35,000 nucleotides of DNA from Glandiceps talaboti (lineage: Eukaryota; Hemichordata; Enteropneusta; Spengelidae): NCBI RefSeq assembly GCF_964340395.1, contig NC_135567.1:16975306-17010305 (forward strand). The letters run 5' to 3'. Positions 21,875 through 31,732 of the stretch are shown here, piece after piece; the stretch's first letter is position 1, and each line of letters opens with the position of its first letter. The position numbers were made by a program, and so were the translations under genes. The notes beneath the pieces are model-generated. The model saw only the letters and a program-made list of their open reading frames with translations, was not told the DNA's origin and made no database searches.

Positions 21875-22267
21875 CCTGTCAAATAGTCTCTGTTACCCAG
21901 ACTCTCGCCACTAGGGGCTCTGCCTACGAGACCTCTCCAATCGAGAGTCTGGGAAAACCACGTTCCAACTACCCCACGACGGAAGTCACACAGTATATTT
22001 CTTCCAAGCATAAAAATGGGCTTACGAGGCTTGTTTGTTGTATTTAATATATATCAATTGCTTGAGAAGTGATAATCTGTAGCAAAGGTACCCAAAGCGT
22101 TCAGCCTGCAATGTTGGACGTGAAGTACTCCCCATGATGCACTGCTCCAGAAGCTACTTCCTGCGCGGGCGAGTTGAAATCTCATTTTCCCAGACTCTCG
22201 TTTGGGGTGGTGTCGTAGGCAGAGCCCCCAGTGGCGAGAGTCTGGGTAACCGAGACTACCTGTCAAA
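21875..22267. mobile_element. MITE with about 70-bp TIRs and 9-bp target site duplication
   Basis: The element is 21884-22258 (375 bp). It starts TAGTCTCTGTTACCCAGACT and ends with the near-perfect complement (…AGTCTGGGTAACCGAGACTA). The TIRs stay similar for about 70 bp. CCTGTCAAA is duplicated exactly at 21875-21883 and 22259-22267. Each TIR also contains its own inverted pair, CCCAGACTCTCG and CGAGAGTCTGGG (21896/21942 on the left, 22189/22235 on the right). There is no transposase. Long TIRs with a 9-bp duplication are typical of Mutator-like non-autonomous elements, but other superfamilies are not excluded. Confidence 0.92.
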
Positions 22268-22323
22268 CAGAACGCAGTTCATTATCCTGAATGAGTGCCA
22301 GGGTGTCAAGTTTCACGTGTCTC

Positions 22324-22392
22324 GGTAGCGTGGTCGAGAGGTCTAAGGCACAACTCATTTTGATGACGTAGGTTCGAATCCCACCGCTGCCA
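22324..22392 (+). pseudogene. tRNA-Leu-like pseudogene lacking the anticodon arm
   Basis: The 5' GGTAGCG and 3' CGCTGCC pair as an acceptor stem, and A follows as discriminator. The D-arm TGGTCGAGAGGTCTAAGG (box A) and T-arm GGTTCGAATCC (box B) are those of eukaryotic tRNA-Leu. Between them only about 19 nt remain instead of a full anticodon arm plus the long variable arm, and no anticodon loop can be drawn. The T stem has one mispair (GTAGG/CCCAC). It is a tRNA relic or tRNA-derived sequence, not a functional tRNA. Confidence 0.75.
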
Positions 22393-22758
22393 TATTATAT
22401 TACATTTTACCGATTTACATCAATCCTAAATTTATACTATTTTTAAAAATAATCTGTCACGTGGTCATTGTTTCATGATCTGATTTAGGACATTAGTCAG
22501 AAACCTATAAATTTCATATATATATAAAGAGATAGATTTGAATTAAACAAAAAAGTCTGGCAAATCAAAATCCAACATTTACCTCAACAGCTTGATCAAA
22601 CAATGAAAAGATCTAGAGATACGTCATACCTACGTGATATTCAGACAGTCTGGACTATTAGTTCCATAAGCCGTTTACTGTATGGATGTATTACCAGCAA
22701 ATATTATGGCTAACCGACTCTGAATCAAGCTATTGCACACTTCTTTCTCTGAACTGTA

Positions 22759-22787
22759 TGTTTGTTTGTTTGTTTGTTTGTTTGTTT
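22759..22787 (+). repeat. TTTG microsatellite
   Basis: About seven TTTG units. Confidence 0.9.
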
Positions 22788-22889
22788 GTATGAATGCATA
22801 CATCATTCCTTTATCCGTTTAGAGTAATTCACCAGGAGAAATCTGTTTGATTCGCAGTGGCCGAATTGTATTTTACCATTCACTAAAAA

Positions 22890-23400
22890 CTTTCAGTTTT
22901 GGTGGGAATGTCCGAACATGTGAATTAGAATATTTTGGTGAAGAATTTTAGTGCATGGCACGCGACTGAGAATTTTAGCAAGAATTGTTTATAAAGTCAC
23001 AGAAATTTTTGACGGATTTGTTATGATAGTTAGCACTGAGATGTTTTTGGTGGAAATGCTTTGTGTGAATATCAGAACATATGTTGGAGACCTTTTGTGC
23101 GAACTGCAATGCACGTTCAGCATTTTAGCGGGAATATATTCATTTTTTTAATTTTTTTACGGAAATGTCTTGATATTTACCAGAACGGGAATGTTTTGTG
23201 AAAATATTAAAAACATTTGTTAGAGAACTTTTCAGCGAACGGTAAGGCATGTTAATAACGGTAAGTTGAGGATTTTAGCGGGAATATATTCATATATATA
23301 TCACTGAAATATCAAATGTTTTTGGCGGCAATGTTTTGTGCGAATATGTGAACAGTATTTAGAGAACTTTGAAGAAACGACAAGGCACGTGGTTGAGGAT
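22890..23400 (+). repeat. Degenerate tandem repeat, period about 140-150 bp, about 4 units
   Basis: 'ttttggtgggaatgt…cgaaca.gtgaa' begins near 22897, 23045, 23183 and 23320. 'cattttagcgggaatatattcat' at 23121 recurs exactly 150 bp later as 'gattttagcgggaatatattcat'. Two plus-strand frames (22951-23151 and 23338-23589) lie in it and look incidental. Confidence 0.75.
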
Positions 23401-24860
23401 TTTTGGTATTTTGGTATTTGGCTTAGATTTTTGACTAATTTGTTGGCACTAATTTTTATCAATCAAAACGTGCGTACTCAGTTCACAACCCGTGTACATA
23501 TCAAATATCACTTACATTTTTTTTCTGTTGTAGCTGCGTTCAAGCTGCATATGTTTTACAAAATTCAATCCATTGAAATAAAAGAATAATTCGAGTAACA
23601 GGTGGAATTTTGAATGAGATAGAAAAAAGGCTTTCCAATAGCCTACTGATGCAATTGGCGCCATAGTGTGACGTCACTATTGTATATACATGTATAATAG
23701 TCAAAACTAAAAACACGGTATACCGAATGTTGGGCTTCGTCCCTAGAGGTATGCAATGGAAGAAACCAATGGAATTTATACAGTTGGAGACATCTAGTAA
23801 GTTTGTTTGTTTGTCATTCTCTTGCTCAAAGAACTGGTATTTGTACCTTGTGATTGCTGGAGATTAGAAACGGATATATATAGCTGATTTCAATTTGATC
23901 ACGATGACGTGTGTCTCGGTCATAATTTCCAGTATACATCCATGACGTGTAATAGTGGTACACCTGTCATTTTTTTTATGAAGAACTAATTGAACAGAGT
24001 TTGTAAATTGTTCGTTTGTAGTGCAATGACATATTAATGGCTCAGAAAGTGAAACGGCGTTTTTTTTTCGGTCACCTTGAGGTTGGTACACCAGGGAGCA
24101 GTCGTGCTGTCCACATGCGTGTATAGCAACCCAGTGCATATGCTTTGCTCCACACCAATCTGTCTTCATTGATTGGATTAGCTCAACTTTGGATACGTTA
24201 GGCTCTATTTATCTCTACGCATTAAACAGAATTAAATACATTTGTACTAGTCCTCGGCTTGTATCCTACATCGTCTTCAGTGCATGAAATATTCCTCATC
24301 AATTCTCTTACAGACTTTCTAATCACAAAAGTGTCCAGTGCTACACATACGCCAAAATCAGTATTCAAATGGAGTCATCAGTATTCAAATGGGGTCATTA
24401 TTATTCAAATAAACTTAACCTTTTGATGTTCAATGGTGAATGACATATTTCAATAATACAATAAATCCCTCGAATCACTCATAATTGAGACATCCTGACG
24501 GTTTCCCACCGCATGTGAAGAGAATTACAACACATGTTACCTAAGTGATCGAGTTAAACAACATAAAATATTTTACAGTTTTGCAATCCATACATCAAAT
24601 GATTAAATTGTTTTCCATAAGTTTTCCATTTCGTATTTTCACATGCATTTTGGAAAAGAAACTTAATACCTTGTCTGTTTAGTGTCGAACAGGTTACATA
24701 ATTCTCCAGAATGTGAATAGAAGGTTGTTATACAGCGCTGTAACTGTTAACTTGGTAACCAAACGATAATGTATGAAACCAATAATGTAGTTTAAAATGA
24801 ATGAATCGATAATGTAGTAATTTCATTACTTGGTCCGATAACTATCTCGTGTTTGGGTCT
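23401..24860. other. Non-genic stretch
   Basis: It contains a short direct repeat 'cagtattcaaatgg.gtcat' (24358-24412, about 2.5 units of 19-20 bp) and a TGACGTCA at about 23669-23676. No supported gene; the minus-strand 101-codon frame 23864-24169 has no domain or splice support. Confidence 0.5.
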
Positions 24861-24861
24861 G

Positions 24862-25486
<625 letters not shown>

Positions 25487-25856
25487 GGCCTAACAAAAAA
25501 CAGTATGTGGTTCTGATTACGCTCAACTTTAGAATAGGTGGGGTAGGTAGATGTTTTATTTTATATTATATATATTTTCTTTTCATATGTGAGTGTCTAG
25601 TTCAGATAGTTATGTTTTCCGTTGTTTTCCATATGGTCTCTGTGTTATTGGTTTCTTCCCATCAGATGTACAGCCATTACAGATTGGAAGTTTTATATTG
25701 TCTTTTTAAATTGATGTCATTTTCCGCATCGACTATTTCATGCGAGACTTCACAATAGCGATTTTTTTCTCAAATACGTAAAAAAAGTGAAGGATCGGTA
25801 GTGAAAAACTAAGTGGGGTTGGGTAACCGGAAACAAAAAAAATGGAGGCCTAATCC
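25487..25856 (-). mobile_element. MITE-like family A, copy 3 (complete, inverted)
   Basis: The ends are AAGGCCTAACAAAAAAC-GTATGTGGTTC on the left and GGTAACCGGAAACAAAAAAAATGGAGGCCTAAT on the right, i.e. inverted AGGCCTAA…GGTTC.G termini. The interior is the reverse complement of 27190-27455 plus 30591-30640. It preserves an uninterrupted TA-rich centre (ttatattatatatatttt, about 25560-25577), which shows what copy 4 looked like before the retroelement entered. Confidence 0.85.
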
Positions 25857-27169
25857 CAAACAGGGTCCTATAATAGGACCGGTGGTATTTCAATATTTCC
25901 TAAATATTTTATGAAAAGGTTTACATGTCATAATAGAGGTGATATTACAGATATAGGACGTTGGAAGAGTTCCCAATAGGGCAGCCATATTGGAAATTAC
26001 GTATGCACGATGTGACCTATGACCTTTCATAGATGCTGAAATGGATGTATAAGCATTATTAGTGAAATACATCACATCCGTGATGTCAGTTAATTGCTCT
26101 TAAAACCAGGTCACTCAGTTGGAGGGGGCGGAGGACGAGATAAAACTAATCTACGTGTTATCATGCCATGTACATAATTGGTATAAGCTGCTTCGAGCTG
26201 TTGTGCTGTCCATATAATACATGTGTTGCGTACTTCATGGGTAAGACTGTGTAGTTTATATAACGATGTTGTTTTCTGCTTGTGTTTGTGCCCCCCCCCC
26301 CCTGAAAAAAAATGTCACCAGAATGTCCTCATAAAGATAGTTTATTTGCAGTATAAATCCATAATTTTTAGATGTATCACAAGACGTGTGGAAACCACAG
26401 CGAAAGTCCAGTACATGTAGGTCGGCCAGATTCGCTACAATGTACCATATTTCCAAATTGACATGATGCAGTACATCGTCCTCTATAAAGTACCGTGGAA
26501 GTAAAAAGCTATCGCGACAAAATCTAAATACCCGAGATCTTAAAATCATTATATTTTATGAAATACAATGATGTGTATAGCATCAAACGATACTACTGAC
26601 AGTGATAGAATGTCACAGGTGTAACAGGATTATAATGTGAACGTCAGCAATTTTTGGCGCGAAACGTCAGCAGACGACAATAGTGTAAATTTATTTTCTG
26701 TTGGATCTGTTGGACCTTTTTTGTGTTTTGTGGGTAATTTATTTTTGGGGTTCACGGTGGGGTTCTAAATATATTATCTTATCAATCAAGACATTATTTT
26801 GTCGTTATCAAGCGATTAATGCAACTATGGCGCTTTCTGCGGCAGCTCCTGTTGTCAATGGTTAATATTATATTTTATTTACTTCTCACATCATTGCATG
26901 GATTTGTATGAGCACCAAACTGTGTCATCTATTTTAAGTCTCCGCAAATCAGCTTATGGTATCAAATTTGGTAGTTTGAGTGATATTATTATAGTCAGCA
27001 GTACAAATATTTGGATTTGGTTGTTTGACTGGTACACATCAGTCAGGACACAAACATCTAAATCGGCAACATTCTTTGATAATTGATTCTAATGATGTCA
27101 TTGATGTGTATCCATCGAGTTTACCTGTAGCTCATAGTGGTCTTAGCCTGAACGGTCAAGCCGTTGCTC
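25857..27169. other. Mostly non-genic; E2F-like motif and short ATG frame
   Basis: A palindrome GGTCCTATAATAGGACC lies just outside the MITE (about 25864-25880). A C10 run lies near 26291. An E2F-type site is at 26653 and a short frame starts at ATG 26827. None of the longer frames shows domain character. Confidence 0.4.
26653..26664. promoter_or_regulatory. E2F-type palindromic site TTTGGCGCGAAA
   Basis: A full match to the E2F/DP consensus TTTSGCGCSAAA. It is followed 160 bp later by ATG 26827, in good context and reading MALSAAAPVVNG before a stop or weak donor. Whether a transcript starts here is unknown. Confidence 0.35.
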
Positions 27170-27455
27170 CGTTAGGCCTAAAAAATGTTTGGTTCTGGTT
27201 ATCCGACCCCACACAGTTTTTCACTGCCGACCCTAAACTATTTTTTTACGAATGTGAGACAAAAATTATAAAATTGCCAAAATTGTGAAGTCTCGCAAGA
27301 AATAGTGGATCAGAAACTGACATCAACTTATAAGAACAATATAAAACTCTTCATCCAATCTGTAATGGCTGTACATCTGATGAGAAGAAACCAATAACAC
27401 AGAGACTATATGGAAAACAACGGAAAACATAACTATCTGAACTAGACACTCACAT

Positions 27456-27456
27456 A

Positions 27457-27547
<91 letters not shown>

Positions 27548-30323
27548 GCATGAATATTCTACTGCGATCAAAACAGCCAAAAAACTAACACGCTTTGTCG
27601 AACATCTCCGATATTCTAAGATATGTCAACAAAAAGGAATTATTACCAAGGCACTACATTTATCTGTACCCGATCCACCTGTTGTAGACTCTAAGCTTAT
27701 GTCGGAATGGCGCTCGATTCTTGACAACACATCTCGCCAACTCAACTCAGTATTGATATCTACATATGAAAAGAACTACATACCATACTTAAGAAAGAAT
27801 CACAATACGGCACTTGCCCATCTCAAGTCATCATCACCCATGCATTACAGTGTAAATCGACGTTCAATATCAAATAGTTGCCGCTCACTTCGTAAAAAGA
27901 CACAAGATAACCATAACAAGAAAATAGCAAACCTGTTAGAACAACAAGTCCCTATGGAAAATCCTAAGCCATCGGATTTGAATGATGTTACGAGACGTCA
28001 TAACCGGCGCTTTCGCAAATCAAGACGCAAAGCACGTAGCCATACACACCAGCGTCACATACGTCAAATGAAATCATTGTCAGTAAACAGCAGCAACAAC
28101 AACATTATCAATCTTAGTGATCGTCAACTGTCTACTGCCGAACTATCTCTCCTCCAACTGCCTTTGTCATTTTGCCCCATTCCGCCACGTTACAATCATG
28201 CAAGAGAACTGGTTGATGCAAACGTATACATAAGGAGAATAAGATGGAAAGAATTCTTCTTCGATACTGTGGACACACCGATGACAATTCCCCCCTCTTT
28301 ATACATTCCTTCTAAGCGTGACCCTCCACTTAACCGTGACGATGCACTTGATATTTATCATAAAAACGTGTACCGGATGATACGTAACCACGATGAGCCC
28401 GATGTTAAAAGCAACCTCACCCTCTTACAGCGTAGAGCGCTTACCTCTTTAAAAGATGACAACTCCATCGTCATTGGTCGCGCAGACAAAGGGGGAGCCA
28501 CAGTTATTTGGAACACAAGTGATTATGAAAATGAATGTAACCAACAACTATCAGACACTAACATATACCAGAAAATACATGATGATATGTCAACCAAAAT
28601 TCATGATAATCTCAGTCGCTTGATTTCCAGTTTCGACCTGCCGGAGAAAGAAAAAGAAGCAATCCTACATTGGCCCAACCATAACGGTGCATACTTCTAC
28701 ATCCTAGGTAAGATCCACAAACTTAAATCACCGGGTAGGTTACCACCTGGGCGTCCTATCTGCAGTCAGGTTAAAGCTCCAACTCGTGCGGCATCCCTGT
28801 GGCTTGACTGGAAACTATCACCTGTCAGTCAGATATTTTGTACGGAATTAGTTAAAGACACTACCAGCTTTCTGCAACACATCGAACAAATTAACAAATC
28901 GGCTCCATTACCTTACACCCATATTATTGCTCTTGATGTAGTGGCACTTTACCCAAACATTGACATCCAGGAAGGTATACTTGCTTTACAAGAAGCACTC
29001 AACACGTCATCCACCTATGATCACAAGGACATCCAAAACATTCTTCAACTCGCTTATTTCGTTCTCGATAACAACTACTTTCAGTTCAACAGTGAATTCT
29101 TCAAACAGATCTCAGGTACAGCTATGGGTACGCCATTCGCAGTGTCATATGCTAACATCTATATGAGTTGGTGGATGCGCAAGTTCTACTACACTACACC
29201 TAACTGTCCTGAAATAACCTATCGATTCATTGATGACATTGCAGCATTATCTACACAGGATGAAACAACCACACAGACCTTTATCGATCATCTTAACACA
29301 TGTCATCCTAAAATCAAGTTCACCGCAGAAATCAGTGATACTTCAACCCCCTTCCTTGATGTCAAAATCCATCTACAGAACCACAGACTAGAAACTGATC
29401 TCTACAGTAAACCGTCAGCATCCCATAGATATCTTCCGCCTACTAGTTGTCACCCACCTCACACTTTCAAATCAATAATCTTCTCAGGAGCGATCCGCAT
29501 TCGTCGCATTTGTAGCAAACCCGAATGGCGTGACATAAGATTATCAGAGTTTACCGTCCACCTTAAAAAATGCGGATATAAAAGCAAAACCATAAACCAG
29601 CAGATATCACGTGCTTCAAACTTCCTTCGCCCAGATTTGCTACAATACAAATGCAAACAATCATCTGATCGCATTCCATGGGCTACCACGTATGATCCAC
29701 ATCAACCCGACCTCAAGAAGATAAGTGAAGTTAACCAGGTTTTACTCCACACCTCACAAAGAATGAATAAAGTCATGCCACAACTACCCATCATAGCCTA
29801 CCGTAAACCTGCCACTGTTGGTGATATTCTACATCAAAACAAAATAAGACACGCCAAATCCGACCAAATTACATGGGGGTGCAAACCTTGTAACACTGCA
29901 AGATGTTCCTGTTGCTCCGCTATACAAACTACCAAACATTTCACGGCTACTACAACTGGTAAAATATTCCCCATCAAAGATGATGTTAACTGCAAATCAA
30001 GTAATGTGATCTATGCCCTCACTTGCCAGACATGCAACATACAATATATAGGTAAAACCACTCAACCATTCCACAAACGCCTCAACGGTCATCGTTCCAA
30101 CATAAGAACTAACAAATCTGATAGATCACCATATGTAGTTCCACACTTCAGGACACCAGGACATTCACTTAAAGACAACGCCCTGAAAGCTACAATACTT
30201 TGTCTTGTACGCGGTTCAGATGTAGACTTAATTAAACAACTGGAGAGTCTATGGATTAATAGAGCCGGAACCCTACATCCCCATGGACTTAATGAATACG
30301 AACCATCTGGAATACACAACTGA
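27456..30323 (+). CDS. Penelope-like reverse transcriptase with GIY-YIG endonuclease
   Basis: A 955-codon open frame. The first about 30 codons (MNIYIYIY…) are translated TA repeat, so the true coding region begins at or after 27547 and the native start is uncertain. MSEWRS near residue 78 is the next in-frame Met visible. A basic amino-terminal region is followed by reverse transcriptase motifs: YFYILGKIHK and GRPICS, motif A LDVVALYPNID (Asp494), motif B SGTAMGTPFAVSYANIYM, motif C FIDD (Asp593, Asp594) and the family-typical LYSKPSASHRYLPPTSCHPPH. A Cys-rich segment (C809, C812, C817, C819, C820) precedes a GIY-YIG nuclease: VIYALTC (851-857), YIG (864-866), Arg875 or Arg880 and the metal-binding Glu930. 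Length and order fit endonuclease-bearing Penelope-like elements, which copy RNA into DNA at a nicked target. All catalytic residues are present, suggesting a recently active copy. Confidence 0.93.
27458..27546. repeat. TA dinucleotide tract at the 5' junction of the retroelement
   Basis: About 43 TA units. They begin where the MITE's own 'catatgaa…atatata' centre lies and end where the retroelement coding region starts. Confidence 0.97.
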
Positions 30324-30440
30324 CTTTGCATATTTTATCTTGCCGTTTATTTTCACACCATTCATTACGTCACTTTTCACTTAACACTTTTCGTCGTTCG
30401 TATGAGCGCTGTTGGTTTTATTTTATTAGTCATCCTTGTA

Positions 30441-30488
30441 CTGTAGCTTGATAAAGGTGTGCAAGACACACTGAAACGTCGCTATCAA
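30441..30488 (+). ncRNA. Degenerate hammerhead-ribozyme-like motif in the retroelement 3' region
   Basis: GTAGC (stem I), TTGATAA (core), a GTGTG/CACAC hairpin with loop CAAGA (stem II), GAAAC-GTC (core, minimal stem III) and GCTAT (stem I') occur in hammerhead order. Hammerhead motifs with very short stem III are known from Penelope-like elements. Here the CUGANGA core reads UUGAUAA (C3 to U, G8 to A), changes expected to abolish cleavage. An alternative reading is a simple CTTGATA/TATCAAG hairpin. Confidence 0.45.
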
Positions 30489-30558
30489 GATTTCAACTTG
30501 GGATTGGAAGTAAGGACGACTTCGAACTTTCACTATCTATCCATCGAGTCACTTATAT

Positions 30559-30561
<3 letters not shown>

Positions 30562-30591
<30 letters not shown>
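30562..30591. repeat. TA dinucleotide tract at the 3' junction of the retroelement
   Basis: About 14 TA units between the retroelement tail (…cttatattgtc) and the resumed MITE sequence (cataccttacctattc). Confidence 0.95.
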
Positions 30592-30594
<3 letters not shown>

Positions 30595-30881
30595 CCTTAC
30601 CTATTCTAAAATTGAGCGTTATCGGAACCACACAATTTTTTGTTAGGCCTTGTGTAACGCTCATATAAGCGGAAGGAACGCCTGTGTCTTTCAGGCTAAT
30701 AGTGGCCTGAGCTTATAGTCTTGAAGGAAAAAAATTCAGCTAATCAAAATGGCAGTTAGGGCAGCTGAAGAGCTGTTGAAGTGGTAGCCCTTCAAGACAG
30801 ATATGTCGGGTAATGGGGCTACTTTATAGCCGAGTTCTTTGGAAAATAACAGACCAGAGTTCCTTTTCTTTCAATCAATAG

Positions 30882-30996
30882 CATGGATGAAGACACGAGG
30901 TGGTTGGTATGGGTAGAAAAACAGTTTTCAGACATCGCCGGAGAAGATCGACAGATCGACCTCCAAGAGTTCAAGAAGTCGTTAAAAGTGAAAAAG
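30882..30996 (+). CDS. NOX5: NADPH oxidase 5 (NOX5), first recognised coding exon
   Basis: Start codon 30883; 38 codons, MDEDTRWLVWVEKQFSDIAG then EDRQIDLQEFKKSLKVKK, ending at donor AAG|GTAGGA (phase 0). The sequence closely follows the beginning of NOX5, whose N-terminal EF-hand domain senses calcium and activates superoxide production by the C-terminal flavocytochrome at membranes. AGEDRQIDLQEF occupies the position of the first EF-hand loop and is non-canonical, as in other NOX5 proteins. An acceptor-like ttttctttcaatcaatag ends at 30881, so a 5' untranslated or short upstream coding exon is possible; ATG 30749 (MAVRAAEELLK) with a weak donor at 30784 is one candidate. Confidence 0.88.
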
Positions 30997-31082
30997 GTAG
31001 GAGAATTTCAGTTTACATCACCTTCTCAAGTCGTTGAGGGGGTGGGGAGGGTACTTTTTGCAAAAAGGCTTGGGCATGCAAC

Positions 31083-31135
31083 GGAGCATGTCAGGATTCG
31101 AACCTGAAAGTTTCTTGTCCGCAATCAGATCAGGC
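31083..31135 (-). pseudogene. tRNA-like 3' fragment (T-arm and acceptor half), minus strand
   Basis: On the minus strand TCAGG-TTCGAAT-CCTGA forms a perfect T-arm with box B, followed by CATGCTCC like an acceptor 3' strand. Upstream is AACGCGCCTGATCTGATTGC, reminiscent of a tRNA-Arg D/anticodon region. No complementary GGAGCATG 5' half is present, so it is a fragment or tRNA-derived repeat. Confidence 0.35.
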
Positions 31136-31425
31136 GCGTTTTCGGGGTTTATTTTAGCCTATATGTACAGTACTTCGGAAGTACCCGATATTTCGGCATG
31201 GGCTATTTCGTCCTCACATTTCACAATACTTCGGTTATTTTTACTTGACCTGTGTTTTTTTCCCAGCAGAACAATCATTTTAGACAAAATGTAAAACTAT
31301 TATTCTAATGACGTCATATTTGCCGCTAAAATTCACATCATAACATCATTTATAACACTTTTGTTGATTTTTTTAATTATCTTTCTCAACTATCACACCG
31401 ATACTCTTTATTCGATAGACGTGTT

Positions 31426-31485
31426 TAACAATTCAATTCAATTCAATTCAATAACTTTATTTATCCCAAATGGGCAATTCATTTA
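31426..31485 (-). mobile_element. Retroelement 3' tail (minus strand) with TTGAA repeat
   Basis: The complement reads 'ATTTGGGATAAATAAAGTTATTGAATTGAATTGAA…': an AATAAA-containing 3' end followed by a pentanucleotide tail of about four units. This pattern is common at the 3' ends of non-LTR retrotransposons and SINEs in invertebrates. The body upstream (plus 31485 onward) is not recognisable, so it is probably a heavily 5'-truncated copy. Confidence 0.45.
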
Positions 31486-31639
31486 CGAGAGCAACTATCC
31501 GCCACGTCGCCACTAGTGCAGCGCCATCATCAACATGTGAAATGACAGAGTTTCAAGAGATGGAAACTTGTAAAGTTATAAAAACAGATAAAAAAAAATT
31601 TCAGATCTTGACATGCCAACCTTTTGTTGAAGAACGTAA

Positions 31640-31712
31640 GGGTCTGTGGCGCAACGGATAACGCGTCTGACTACGGATCAGAAGATTCCAGGTTCGAATC
31701 CTGGCAGGCTCG
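31640..31712 (+). tRNA. tRNA-Arg (anticodon ACG)
   Basis: 73 nt without intron. The acceptor GGGTCTG pairs with CAGGCTC (with two G-U pairs), discriminator G. The D-arm contains TGGCGCAACGGATAACG (box A). The anticodon arm TCTGA-CTACGGA-TCAGA gives anticodon ACG. The T-arm is CCAGG-TTCGAAT-CCTGG (box B). It closely resembles the metazoan tRNA-Arg(ACG) that reads CGN codons after A34 editing to inosine. It lies in NOX5 intron 1 on the same strand and has its own internal RNA polymerase III promoter. Confidence 0.97.
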
Positions 31713-31726
31713 GTTACCCTACAATC

Positions 31727-31731
31727 TTTTT
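31727..31731 (+). terminator. RNA polymerase III terminator for tRNA-Arg
   Basis: TTTTT 14 nt after the mature 3' end, a standard pol III stop. Confidence 0.75.
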
Positions 31732-31732
31732 A

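Larger units (their letters stand above)
27458..30590 (+). mobile_element. Penelope-like retroelement, near full length
   Basis: About 3.1 kb lying between two TA tracts. It carries a single reverse transcriptase / GIY-YIG frame (see the CDS) and a 3' region of about 240 bp with a ribozyme-like fold. No intron, frameshift or internal stop is seen. Both junctions are TA repeats, so the exact ends and any target duplication cannot be separated from the host MITE's TA-rich centre. Confidence 0.9.
27170..30646 (+). mobile_element. MITE-like family A, copy 4, split by a Penelope-like element
   Basis: The left half (27170-27457) begins TTAGGCCTAAAAAATGTTTGG. The right half (30591-30646) ends CGGAACCACACAATTTTTTG then TTAGGCC. 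Joined, they are collinear with the uninterrupted copy at 25487-25856. Homology between the two outer flanks (…TTAGCCTGAA… at 27147 against the complement of 30693) suggests the terminal repeats may extend further out than the AGGCCTAA core. Confidence 0.88.

Noticed and set aside
22750-22800. TTTG run as a retroelement tail
   Set aside because: No 3' end sequence of an element adjoins it; treated as a plain microsatellite.
25507-25758. Hydrophobic 83-codon frame whose product also appears at 27323-27580 (minus), looking like a conserved protein
   Set aside because: The shared peptide (FICECLVQIVMFSVVFH…) comes from two inverted copies of MITE family A, not from a gene.
28960-30331. Additional frames inside the retroelement (28960-29166 plus; 29459-29689 and 30089-30331 minus)
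   Set aside because: Shadows of the Penelope-like reverse transcriptase frame.
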